A stretch of 64,000 nt of DNA from Eonycteris spelaea (taxonomy: Eukaryota; Chordata; Mammalia; Chiroptera; Pteropodidae), in contig PUFA01000694.1 in the NCBI GenBank assembly GCA_003508835.1, positions 45,019-109,018 of the forward strand, given 5' to 3'. How positions within the stretch are numbered: the first letter of the stretch is position 1; each line of letters opens with the position of its first letter. The position numbers and the translations under genes were made by a program. The notes beneath the pieces were generated by a model, which was given only the letters and a program-made list of their open reading frames with translations, was not told the origin of the DNA and searched no databases. This document shows, in pieces, positions 47,728 to 57,395 of this stretch.

Positions 47728-48073
47728 TTTTTTTTATTGAAATGAAAGTCACATAACATAAAATTAACCATTTTAAAGTGAACACATTCAGTAACATTTA
47801 ATACATTTAAAATGTTGTATAACCACTACCTTTATCTAGTTCCAAAATATTTTCAATATCCCAAAATGAAATCCTGCAACTATTAAGCAGTTGCTTCCTA
47901 TTCCTCATTCCCCTAGCCACTGGCAACCACCAATCTATGTTAAGTTTCTATGGATTTAACTATTCTATTTCATATAAATGAAATCATGCAATATGTGATC
48001 TTTTTATGTCTGCCTTCTTTCATTTACTATAATGCTTTTTTAAGGTCCTTCCATATTGTAGAATGTATCAGTA

Positions 48074-48245
48074 CAGTAAGTCCTTACTTAACATCGTCAA
48101 TAGCTTCTACAACTTTAGGCAAAGTGACTGTAATGAAATCAGTTTTACCATAGGTAATTGATAGCAACAAGAATTAAGTTTCTAGGAACCTCATCAATAT
48201 GATAAAATGACATGAAAAAAAATGACATTATTTGAGGACCTGTTG
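48074..48245. mobile_element. TA-flanked Tigger-type MITE
   Basis: Left end cagtaagtccttacttaa and right end ttatttgaggacctgttg are inverted repeats, with TA on each side (48072-48073, 48246-48247). Removing the 172 bases restores the L1 reading 'gaatgtatcagtacttcatt'. It belongs to the pogo/Tigger-type MITEs; the exact family is from memory and uncertain. Confidence 0.88.
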
Positions 48246-48822
48246 TACTTCATTCCTTTAGATAGCGGAAAATTAGGGATCTGTGAATTTTCCAACTTTG
48301 TTCTTTTTCAAGATTATTTCGGATATTTGGAGCCCTCACATTCTATATTAATTTGAGGATTACTTTTTAATTTCTTCAAAAGAAGCCATTGGAATTTTGA
48401 TAGGGATTGAAATGAATCTGTAGATTGTTTTGGGTAGTATTGTCATCTTAATATCAACTGTTCCATTCCATGAAAATGAGATGTCTTTCCATTTTGTTAG
48501 GCCTTCGGTCTTCTTTAATTTCTTCCAGTAAGGTTTTGTAGTTTTCAGTATACAAGTCTTCACCTCTTTGGTTAAATTTATCCCTAAGTATTTTATTCTT
48601 TTAAATGTCATAAATATAATTGTTTTCTTAAATTCCTTTTCAGATTTTTCATTTCTGGTATATAGAAATATAACTTATGTTTTGCTTGTTGTTTTTTTAC
48701 CTTGCAATTTTGGTGAACATGTTTATTGTTTCTAGTAGCAATTTTTTCTGTGTAGGTTCATTTGAATTTTATTTGCAAATAAAAGTAGTATTATTTTTAA
48801 AAAAATATTTAGGTACCTTTTA

Positions 48823-49149
48823 TAGTTGTCCCTTGGTATCCACAGGGGATTGGTTCCAGGATTCCCCATTGCTCCTGACCCTGCAGATATCAAAATTTGA
48901 GAATGCTCAAGTCTCTTATATAAAATGGCAAAATGGGCAAGTGTTTGCATATAACCTATATTTGTGTATGAGCTACAACAGAGTATGTCAACACATGATT
49001 TTATTAGCATGTATTCAGCGTGGTGCAAGGCACGTGGCAAATTTGAGTTTTGCTTTTCATAATATTCTAGGATTTTTTTCCCAAATAATTTTTTATCTAT
49101 ATTGGTTGAATCCACAAATGAAAAACTTGTAGATATAGAAGGCCAACTG
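48823..49149. mobile_element. MER2-like Tigger element
   Basis: 'gttgtcccttggtatccaca', 'ggggattggttccaggattc', 'gcatataacctatatttgtg', 'ggttgaatccacaaatgaaa' and 'agaaggccaactg' give a MER2-type element. TA on both sides (48821-48822, 49150-49151). The overlapping frames of 151 (+) and 127 (-) codons read through it by chance. Confidence 0.9.
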
Positions 49150-49305
49150 TACTTCTTTCTTGTCTACTTGATCTGACTAGAACTTCTAGTATATTCAATA
49201 TTTTGAATAGCAGTAGTGAAAGCAGACATCTTGTCTTTATCCTGATATTAGGGGAATATTTTCAGTCTTTCAACATTGAGTATGTTATTAACTGTGGGTT
49301 TTTTC

Positions 49306-49424
49306 TTTTTATTTTTTTAAATTAAAATTTTATTTATTTTTATTATGATGACATTGGTTAACGAAATCCAGTAAGTTTCAGGTGTACAATTTAGCAGTAA
49401 GGAATATATATATTGTGCATTGTG
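49306..49424 (-). mobile_element. L1 3' tail with 15-16 bp target duplication
   Basis: 'tttattatgatgacattggt' and 'gtaagtttcaggtgtacaat' are the antisense end of a laurasiatherian-type L1. Flanks aactgtgggttttttc (49290-49305) and aactgtaggtttttaa (49425-49440). Confidence 0.88.
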
Positions 49425-50086
49425 AACTGTAGGTTTTTAATAAATGCCCATTATCATGCAAAAGAAATTCCCTTCTATTCTTACTTTGTTTAAAGTTTTA
49501 TATAAAAAAAGGGTTGGATTCTATCAATTACTTTTTCTGTCTTAATTACAATTATGTGGTTTTATTCTTCTCTTCATTTAATGTGATTTATCACATTGAT
49601 TAATTTGCTTATGCTAAACCATACTTGCATTCCAAAAATAAATTCTATTTGTTATGGTCCTTTTAGTATGTTGATGGATTTTGTTTTTTTAAGTATTTTG
49701 TTGAGAATGCTTGAATCTATATTCTTAGGGAATATTTGTCTTTAGGTTTTTTTTCTTCTTGTGGTGTTTTTGTGTAGCTTTGGTAATGGGGATATTGTCC
49801 TCATACAATGAGTTAGGAAGTATTTCCTCTTCTTCCATTTTAAAGAAGAATTTGAGAAAGATTGGTATTCATTCTTTAACTGTTTGGTAGAATTCATCAG
49901 TGAAGCCATCTGGTCATGAACTTTTCTTTGTTGAGAGATTTTTATTACTGATTCAATTTTTTCTAATTGTTATAGTTCTGTTTAGATTTTCCATTTATTT
50001 TTGAGTCAGTTTTGGTAATTTGTGATTTTTCTAGGAATTTTCCATTTTATCTAGGTTATGTAATTTGTTGGCATACAAAAGATTTA

Positions 50087-50330
50087 AGTTTTGATGAAAT
50101 CTTATTTTTCAACTTTTTCTTTTGTCGCTTATGGTTTTATCATCATATATATGAAATCTTTGCCTAACAGAAGATATAGTTCTGTTTTCTTCTAAGACTT
50201 TTATTGTTTTAGCTCCTACATTTAGGTCTATAATCAATTTCGAGTTGATTTTTTATATGTAGTATGAGATAAGGTTATTGTTTATTTTCTGCACATGGAT
50301 ATCCAATTATTCCTGTACCATTTTTAAACT
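50087..50330 (-). mobile_element. L1M copy A, continuation
   Basis: 'gttttgatgaaatcttattt', 'cttttgtcgcttatggtttt', 'gtctataatcaatttcgagt' and 'gcacatggatatccaattat' are the ORF2 segment that should directly follow 47727. Confidence 0.82.
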
Positions 50331-50841
50331 AATAGGATTTTAATACCTATTAGCCTTGTGTACATCAGTCCCCCAAACCTGATGTAGACTTTAGCATCCG
50401 GGTAATGATGTTGCAGAGGGTTTTAGTTTGGTATCAGGTTGGAGGAGAAGGCCATACAGCTCATTGAGAGAGGCTTTTCTTGTTGGGCAATTTAGAAAAA
50501 GGCAAGACATATTAACATCTCCCTCAGGTCTTGGTCCTAAGCCAGAGTGCTGACATTTGTCTTCATGGTTGGCATTTAGAGTGCTCATACTACTCTCCAT
50601 GTACCAACAGGGTTGAACTGAGGCCTTGGCTGCCCGTGGCCTGAAGCACAGATCTTCTTTTTTCTTTCCACTCTTATTTTCTCAAGACTCTATCCTTTGC
50701 TTCCCAAAGTGGCAGCAAGTAACCTGGGAAATCAACTAAGATTCTATTGTTGGTGGTGGTGGTAGTAACAGTAATGGCTGTAGTAGTATGAATGGTATTA
50801 GAAGGAGCAGTAGCAGCAATAATAAGAAACTGAGAAAAATA
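50331..50841. other. no recognised feature, trinucleotide patch
   Basis: Unassigned, with an imperfect GGT/AGT/AGC trinucleotide-rich patch at 50748-50820. Confidence 0.45.
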
Positions 50842-50856
50842 AAGAAGATGGACTTG

Positions 50857-50977
50857 TGTAGAGACAGTGGGTGATAGAGTAATTGGGGAGGTCACTTCAT
50901 AAACTATATAAATGTCTAACTAATGTACTGTACACATGAAACTAATATAAAATTTAATAAAATAAAAAATAAAAAAA
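50857..50977 (+). mobile_element. L1 3' tail with perfect 15-bp target duplication
   Basis: 'ggtcacttcataaactatat', 'gtactgtacacatgaaacta' and an A-rich tail are an L1 end. aagaagatggacttg occurs at 50842-50856 and again at 50978-50992 without mismatch, suggesting this is one of the younger insertions here. Confidence 0.9.
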
Positions 50978-50992
50978 AAGAAGATGGACTTG

Positions 50993-51401
50993 GCAGGAGG
51001 AGACAGGGATAGGGAAACTAGGAAGAAGCTGGGAATGAACAAGAAGGACATCCAAAAATCCAGCAATAGGGCTTTAGCTTTTGCAGAAAGGAGAGAGAGA
51101 GCAGTTGCACAAGAGCTAGCTATAACAACATTCAAGTTGGAGAAAAGTCAGAGGGGTAGGGCAGGGAAAAGAAAGCATGCAAATGCATTAATACAAAAAA
51201 AACCCAGATTTTAAAAAGAAAACTATTTTATTGTAGAGGAAATTTAATATGAACATAAGTGAGAAACATTGCTCACACTCTCTTGTGGCTTAATCTCTAT
51301 CTCTTAGGCCCATAAGAAAACCAGTCACACTGATACTCTTGGTTCAGTGTAAAGGATGAGAAAAGTGTAATTTGCCCCTGCCCAGAGAACACGGCAGTTT
51401 A
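50993..51401. other. no recognised feature
   Basis: Purine-rich, unassigned; the 76-codon plus frame at 50984-51214 starts in the L1 target duplication and has no domain. Confidence 0.45.
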
Positions 51402-51405
51402 TTAA

Positions 51406-51655
51406 CCTTTTTTCCCTTTGCTCTGAGATAACTCGCAGATTACAGTTCTAACCTTACCCCAAAGTTTACCATGAAATATCTCGTTTTTATTATTTTTGCA
51501 TCGCTCTAGTATATCAATAGTCTTTAGAAACAAATGGCATCATTCTATTTTTAGCATTCTGTTTTTAGTAGTTTGATGGCTGAAAATGTCAAATCCTAGA
51601 AAACGTAGCATTCCTACGTGAGTTGCATTTATTTTTTTTCTAAACAGTAAAAGGG
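51406..51655. mobile_element. candidate piggyBac-type MITE
   Basis: A 250-base segment bounded by TTAA on both sides (51402-51405 and 51656-51659). The left end reads CCTTTTTTCCCTTTG and the right end, inverted, CCCTTTTACTGTTT, so the termini start with C-rich CC(C)TTTT as in piggyBac-type elements. Near the right end, acgtag and ctacgt form a 6-bp hairpin (51603-51619). Not matched to a named family and no transposase. The alternative is a chance pair of TTAA motifs in unique sequence. Confidence 0.55.
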
Positions 51656-51734
51656 TTAAGAACTGTAACAGGCCTTTGGAGAAGATAATTAAAGAGGGTA
51701 CATTGCAGTTGCATCATTGAAATTGAACTCTAGG

Positions 51735-51992
51735 AGGCAGTGTGGTAGAGTTGAAAGATCACAAGCTTTGTAGCCAGACACAGGTTTGAATCTTGATTCT
51801 GCCACTTTACTCCTTGTGTGCCTTGGACAAGTTCCTTAATACCTCTGAGCCTTGATTTTGTTTTCTCTCCAAAATGCAAAATATATGGACCTCATAAGGT
51901 TTTTGTGAGAAATAAATGAGAGAATGACAGCAAAGTAGCCATCACCATGTCTGGGGCATGTATCACTAGGTGCTCAGTATGTGCTAGTTCCT
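51735..51992 (+). mobile_element. MIR SINE, nearly complete
   Basis: 'ggcagtgtggtagagttgaa', 'gccagacacaggtttgaatc', 'tgtgtgccttggacaagttc', 'cctcataaggtttttgtgag' and 'taggtgctcagtatgtg' cover MIR from head to tail. Confidence 0.88.
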
Positions 51993-52164
51993 TTTCCCAG
52001 GTACATATCACTGCATTCTAAGCAAAAACTAGAGCTGTCTTCTGTTTCTAAAGACTGACTTAATAATAGTACTTCTGATATTCTATTACAAGGAACCTCC
52101 TCCTCTAAAGAATAGAAAACATTTTGTGATCAAGGATGTTCACTGCGTGTGTCACACCGAAATG

Positions 52165-52280
52165 TTTTGTACAGCCGAATATTAATGATGGTTGCTTTTG
52201 GGTGGAGGGTTATGAGTAACTTTTAAAAAACCTTTTTGCCTTGCACATAACATTACTATTATACTAAAAAATGAAATTTA
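52165..52280 (+). mobile_element. old L1 3' end, fragment
   Basis: 'gatggttgcttttgggtgga' and 'gccttgcacataacattact' loosely fit an L1M 3'UTR. Confidence 0.45.
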
Positions 52281-52309
52281 ATTTAATTACAGAATAATTT
52301 TATAAAAGT

Positions 52310-52715
52310 TCTTGAAGAATATTCTATAGCAATGAGAATGATCTACAACTACATATAACAATGTGGACCAATTTCACAAGGATAATGCTAATCAAAAGGA
52401 GCCAGATGCAAAAGAGCAAATAGTGCAAAATTCAACTTACATTAAGAGCAAAATGAGAAAAAAATCAATTTATGCTATTAGTAATCAGGATAGAGGTAAT
52501 CCTTGGAGGGAGAGCATATAGTAACTTTTGCATCTGGCTCCTTTTGTTCAATATTACATTTATGAAATTCATTGTGTCTGTTGAGGATAGTGACTGGAAA
52601 GGGGCGCAAGGGGGCTTCTGGGACCTGGTAATGTTCTGTTTCATGATCTGGGTGCTAGGTGGAGTCAATTTATATTTATTATCCTTATGAATTATACTTC
52701 AATGAAAATAAAAAA
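52310..52715 (+). mobile_element. L1M 3' end carrying a perfect 22-bp inverted repeat
   Basis: 'gaaaggggcgcaagggggct', 'tggtaatgttctgtttcatg', 'atctgggtgctaggtggagt' and 'tacttcaatgaaaataaaaa' are a 5'-truncated L1M 3' end. Inside it, 52393-52414 and 52525-52546 are exact reverse complements (core aggagccagatgcaaaag) separated by 110 bases. Confidence 0.75.
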
Positions 52716-52734
52716 AACAAGATGATGGATGATT

Positions 52735-52756
52735 AGGTAGGTAGGTAGGTAGGTAG
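52735..52756. repeat. (GGTA)n microsatellite
   Basis: Five to six aggt units. Confidence 0.95.
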
Positions 52757-52788
52757 ATGATAAGAGATGGAGAGGGGTGCAAGGGAGC

Positions 52789-52794
52789 GGGGGG

Positions 52795-52847
<53 letters not shown>
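52789..52847. repeat. G-run plus (GA)n microsatellite
   Basis: A run of G followed by about 24 GA units. The plus frame rich in RERERE here is an artefact. Confidence 0.97.
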
Positions 52848-52851
<4 letters not shown>

Positions 52852-53044
52852 GAATGACTGCAAATCACCTGTACCTTATCTGAAGGAGAGAATCATCTTT
52901 ATAACAGAGAAAATATTGTTTTGGCCACAAGATGATGCCACTCATTGCTTGGAAATCAAATTCCCAGGTGCTCTTCAGCACATTTTAAGAACCAAATATT
53001 TGGTGTGTTGTGTTGGAAGGAAAGTTAGAGATTTTACAGTCCAT

Positions 53045-53150
53045 GCTTCTCTAATTTTCCAGATGAAAGATGTAAAGCCTTAGCAGGATAACTTGCCCAA
53101 GATCGCACTGCTGGTAAGAAGACCAAGGGCTGAAAACTCAGATTTCTGGG
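53045..53150 (-). mobile_element. MIR SINE fragment
   Basis: 'ctaattttccagatgaaaga', 'ataacttgcccaagatcgca' and 'ctgctggtaagaag' are antisense MIR. Confidence 0.7.
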
Positions 53151-53469
53151 CTATTGGCTTCCTCTGCCACACTTAAAACTCTTATTTTCTGCTATGTTTC
53201 CTTCCTACCATGATCTGGAATAAGAGCTTTATCAATAATAAGTGCCCTCCTCTTATAACTTCAGAGAACAGAAGTCCAAAATGGAATAGAAAATTCATGA
53301 CTAAAATTGCCAGGATTGACTGGCTACAGTGTGAAATTTCCATATAATATGAATATTTAAAAATATCATATGGCCAATTCTGCCTCAGCCAGCTTAGGTT
53401 TCTATCTTCTTAGATGTGAAGGATAGATCAGACATGCTTTTTCTTTCTTCTTTTTTGTGTGTATTTTAA

Positions 53470-53548
53470 AAAACTTAAAAAAAATAAGTTTATTAGGGTA
53501 ACATTGGTTAATGCAATTATATACTTTTCAGGTGTATGTACATTGGGC
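53470..53548 (-). mobile_element. short L1 3' tail
   Basis: 'ataagtttattagggtaaca', 'ttggttaatgcaattatata' and 'cttttcaggtgtatgtac' are the antisense end of the same L1 type as at 43171 and 49306. Confidence 0.8.
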
Positions 53549-53630
53549 TTTGGGTGGTAGACATGCTCTTTCTATTTCCACCACTCTCTTTCTTTGTTTC
53601 TTTTACCCTTCCTCCCTCCTTCCCCTTTTC

Positions 53631-53722
53631 TTTCCTTCCTTCCTTCCTTCCTTCCTTCCTTCCTTCCTTCCTTCCTTCCTTCCTTCCTTCCTTCCTTCTT
53701 TCCTTCTTTCCTTCCTTTTTTC
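53631..53722. repeat. (TTCC)n microsatellite
   Basis: About 20 ttcc units. Long frames in several phases and both strands (LPSFLPSF, KEGRKEGR) come only from the repeat. Confidence 0.97.
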
Positions 53723-54061
53723 CTCTTATCTCTATTTGAACCACAGGAGGCACCAGTGCCTCTTAGAACCAAAAACTCAAAAATCAAATGCAATGGCTTT
53801 CTTGAACAGATCAGACCTTAGCTCTGTGCTGTGATTCATTTGCCTTTGTTACAGAGGACTTTCAGGACAGTCCATGTAGCAAATGAAAGTATCAAGCTAA
53901 GATGAAAGGTTTCTGTCCTTATAATCTGAATCTTTGGATAGGCTCCTTGATGGATGAGGACATCTGCAAAGCAGGATCTAAGACATGCACAGCAATCTTT
54001 TTTGATAACCTCTAATTGAAAGGTGGACCTTATATGGGAGCCAGATAGACTGGAACAAAGG
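53723..54061. other. no recognised feature
   Basis: Unassigned sequence. Confidence 0.45.
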
Positions 54062-54262
54062 AGGGATGATTCACTCCCCAGGGAATATTTGGCCATGTCT
54101 GGGAACATTTTTGATTGTTACAACTGGGAGGAAGGTGCTACTGGAACCTAATGGGTGGAGGCTAGATATGCTGCTAAACATCCTACAAAGCACAGGACAA
54201 CCTCCACAACAAAGAATTATCCAGCTCCAAATGTCAAGGTTAAGAAACACTGCTCTGCTTTG
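54062..54262 (+). mobile_element. hAT-type non-autonomous DNA element
   Basis: 'ggaatatttggccatgtctg', 'ggaacatttttgattgttac', 'gctgctaaacatcctacaaa', 'gcacaggacaacctccacaa' and 'ggttaagaaacactg' match a common Charlie-type element. Confidence 0.8.
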
Positions 54263-55144
54263 TATAAAATGAGACTCAAGTGAAATAATGTGATATCTTA
54301 GAAGATCTCTTAGATTACTCACACAAGTCAGATGCCAACAGCAACAACAACAAAAAGAAATTAAAATAAAACAGGCAATGTCTAATTCTAAGGTGAGGAC
54401 CTATAGAGATATAATGCAGTTGGATTTGGGCTAATCAATGTTTTATTCTCTAATTTTGTTTTTTAATTTTTTTCTTAGGCCAAAAGCATTCAAGTCAGCA
54501 GTTCTTAAAATATTGAATACCTGCATGCACAAGGAAGACACAATACTGGTGAACCAAGGGGACTCTCGAAGGTCTAAATCACAAGGTGAGGAAGTCAACC
54601 TTAGCCTGACATTTCCCTCTCTTCTGCTCTCTAAAGTGATGACAAAGGAATATGAATCTAAATTTCCTTTGAAAGATCTCCTAAACATCCCTGGCATCAT
54701 TCATATTTCATATATGACCCAAGGTCATTCCTGACACCTAACAAGAAAAGATGATTGTCAGCCCACCGTGCAGCCCACTGAGTCCAGACTCCAACTGTTT
54801 CTATTTCTACTCATAGTCATACTTCTTGTTACCAGTAAGCATAAAAGACACAAGCAGAAAAGCTTATCAGAGGGAAGCCTCAGGTTACCAGAACTCTTGG
54901 TGGCTGAGAAGGGTTCTGGTTTATTTATTTTTCTGGGTAACTAAGGGATAACCAGAAAAGGCATTGTTTCAATATTTGTTACTGAAAATATTTCTAATAT
55001 GTGTGTCACTTTTCTACATTAGGAAGTAAAAGAACCTTGAGGACTAGGTTGAAGCAGATGTTTTCATGGCCTTAGTCATCATCTTGCTCATCAGTGACCA
55101 CTATCCAGGCCTGGAGATGGTAATTGGAATATAAAGACTTTAGA
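54263..55144. other. no recognised feature
   Basis: The plus frame at 54438-54734 (98 codons) has no recognisable domain. 'tttttttcttag' directly upstream of 'gccaaaagcattc' at 54470-54490 resembles a splice acceptor, but nothing else supports an exon. Confidence 0.4.
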
Positions 55145-55245
55145 AGCAGTCCAGTCTGTCGTTTTACAAATGAGGGGACTATGAGTTCCAGAGAGGAAGT
55201 GAGCTATCTAAGGTAACAGGGATCACAGAGTTGAAGGTCCTGGAT
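55145..55245 (-). mobile_element. MIR-family SINE fragment
   Basis: 'gtcgttttacaaatgagggg', 'gttccagagaggaagtgagc' and 'gggatcacagagttgaag' fit antisense MIR/MIR3. Confidence 0.6.
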
Positions 55246-55917
55246 AGTATAAATAGAAGGTATAAGTTTCAGTGTTCTTCATCCACTTCTGTATGAGCCA
55301 GAATTGTACTGACAGCGCAAAGGATTGAAGCAATTTTCTGAATCATTTCGACTGAAACCCCATTGCATAGCTATAGCCTTTAAATATATGTGGTATGGCT
55401 GTAAAGCAATGTGACCAGTTTCCACAAACCACACAAGAAAATTGGGCACACTATTATATATTCATATTCCATGCTCTGGATTTTCCATGTACGCAGGGAC
55501 AAGAAATCCAGAAATAACCCCAAACATGTTTTGAAACCAGTTTTTACCTCTACCTTCAACAAATCTTTTGCAAAAAGCCACTCTGGAGAAGTAAAATTGA
55601 CTTAGCCATGCCATCACATTTCTTCTCATTTCTTCTCTCGTGCATGTTTATTTCATCATCTCCTGGTACTAATACCAAAGAAAGTGGCAAAAAAGTTCAA
55701 AAGAAAGGGGGGTTATAAGGAGATGGCAAATAAAAAATAGTCTACTTATGGGGTAAAAGACACTAATGACAGAACAGCAACATTGAAATCAACTGAGAGC
55801 TGGTTACAAATGCAGAATCTCAGTCCCTCATGGCACATTTCAAGTTAAACAAGATTCACAAGTGAATTGGTGTGCATATTAAAGCTTTTGAGATATTTAT
55901 GTAGAGAATGGTGAAAA
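55246..55917. other. no recognised feature
   Basis: Unassigned. The overlapping 60- and 64-codon frames at 55380-55605 have no domain. 55780-55880 ('gagagctggttacaaatgca', 'gaatctcagtccctcatggc') may be a faint MER5-like trace. Confidence 0.4.
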
Positions 55918-56097
55918 TAACTCTGGATTAGGACTTGGAAAACCAGGTTTATCTTCCTGCTTCTTAAACTTACTGGTTTAATAAATGCGTCCAAACCCCT
56001 TTATAACTTCAGTTTTATCATGCATAGAGTGAAGGAATTGGACTAGAAGACCTCTGAGGGTCTTTATGTCCTCAAATTCTAGGATTCTAATTAACAG
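55918..56097 (+). mobile_element. MIR-family SINE
   Basis: 'tggattaggacttggaaaac', 'cttcagttttatcatgcata' and 'gagtgaaggaattggactag' followed by 'gacctctgagggtcttta' fit MIR3-like sequence. Confidence 0.65.
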
Positions 56098-56717
56098 TGG
56101 ACACCTGGACTTTGATGCTTCCTTGTAAATACCTAAGCTTCCTTTAGATTAGCAAAATTTATGATTGAAAACCTGATGGTTAGACATTGGTTTCCTTGGA
56201 CATTTCTAACTTCTTTTACTTTGCTCCAACCTTACTGACCCTTCCAAGTATTCTGAGATGGGATAGTCATGGTTATTAGCATTCCCAGTTTATCAGAGTG
56301 AGGACACATGAAGGAACAGGAGAAGGCCGCTAAGCTGATAATGGGGAGGAACCAACATCTGTGGCTGCCCCCTAGAACTGGAGCAGACAGAGGTAAATTC
56401 TCAGACTAATAAGAATTAAGAACAGCTTATCCCACTCCACCTGGCAGTTCTTCCTCACAAATTTACCTAAGAAGCACTAATTTTATTCCCCATGTTTATT
56501 TTTCTCTTTTTGCTCTTCCATCTCTTGGACCAGGGTGAGTTGACCCTATCACCATATAGTTAGTGTTTGCGCATAGACTTATTATGGAAAATGAGCTACA
56601 ATGAGGCAGAAGAAAAACATCATCACAAAACCAGGGTCGTGTTCCATAGGAAGAGAGAGATATGAGTGTGGTATTTTGGGTGCCCCTCAGACTTCAACTG
56701 GCTACATGCAGACCCTA
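56098..56717. other. no recognised feature
   Basis: Unassigned sequence. Confidence 0.45.
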
Positions 56718-56877
56718 ACTACTTGTTATAGTAACAATTGCTGCATAACAAACCACCCTGAGCTTGGTGGCACAATGGCAATTTTATTATGCTCATTGAT
56801 GCTGCGGTTCAGGAATTTGGGCAGAGCTTGGCTGGGTGATTATTTTATTTATTTTTACACATTTTAAGTATAGTTTT

Positions 56878-56911
<34 letters not shown>

Positions 56912-57395
56912 ATATATAATTTTACACTATGTGTTCACCTCTCATAGTTAGATTTCTTTATCACCACATATTTGACCTTGGGTGATTCTTTTGCTCTTTG
57001 TGGTGTCAATTGAAGTCACTTGAGGTACTTAGAAGGTGGTCTGGAGGATCCAAGATGCATGTCTGTTGCCTTGATAGTAATGACTGGAAGACTGAATCCA
57101 CTGAGATTGTTTCCTGGAGTATCTATATGTGGTTTCTCTAACATTGCACTCTCAAGGTAATTGAACTTCTTACAGGGCAACTAGCTTCCCTCAGAAGGAT
57201 TATTCTAAAAGAACCAGGTGGAAGCTGCATGGATTTTTATGACCTAACATCAAAGTAATATAGTGTTGCTTCTGTCAATTGTATTGGTGAAAAAGTCACA
57301 AGACTACATTGATTCAAAGAGATGGAACAGACTCCGAGTCTCAATGGGAGGAGTTCCAAAGAATTCGTGGTTGTTTAAAAAAATTTTTGCACAGT
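56718..57395 (+). mobile_element. old DNA-transposon-like repeat, split by an L1 tail
   Basis: 'acaattgctgcataacaaac', 'gttcaggaatttgggcagag', then (after the L1 tail) 'cttttgctctttgtggtgtc', 'gtggtctggaggatccaaga', 'aaagaaccaggtggaagctg', and 'ggaggagttccaaagaattc'. A common mammalian repeat whose order is intact. I recall it as an hAT-type element but the name is uncertain. Confidence 0.65.
56847..56979 (-). mobile_element. L1 3' tail with 13-bp target duplication and an expanded TA tract
   Basis: 'gtgttcacctctcatagtta' and 'gatttctttatcaccacata' are the antisense L1 3'UTR seen inverted at 4500-4545. gggtgattatttt (56834-56846) and gggtgattctttt (56980-56992) are the target duplication. 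An alternating TA tract fills 56879-56919. Confidence 0.88.

Larger units (their letters stand above)
47728..50074 (-). mobile_element. L1M copy B, inserted in copy A, with internal deletion
   Basis: A T-rich start at 47728 is the 3' tail. 3'UTR follows ('ccactggcaaccaccaatct'), then at about 48268 a jump into the ORF2 RT/thumb region. The frame at 48360-48611 (-) reads L1-typical YLGINLTKEVK and ISIPIKIPMASFEE. More RT region continues to 50074. Flanks acaaaagtctta (47716-47727) and acaaaagattta (50075-50086) are the target duplication. Copy B itself contains two DNA elements and an L1 tail, listed below. Confidence 0.85.

Noticed and set aside
48677..49132. Overlapping 151- and 127-codon frames on opposite strands
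   Set aside because: They run through an L1 and a MER2-like element whose ends and TA duplication are clear.
51603..51619. Small hairpin as an RNA terminator or microRNA
   Set aside because: Stem of six pairs only, too short for a microRNA precursor, and bacterial-type terminators do not apply.
53511..53834. Several long frames on both strands (LPSF, KEGR repeats)
   Set aside because: Pure products of the (TTCC)n microsatellite.
54470..54734. Possible exon: pyrimidine tract plus AG followed by an open frame
   Set aside because: Only a weak acceptor-like motif; no donor, no domain, and the opposite strand is equally open, so not supported.
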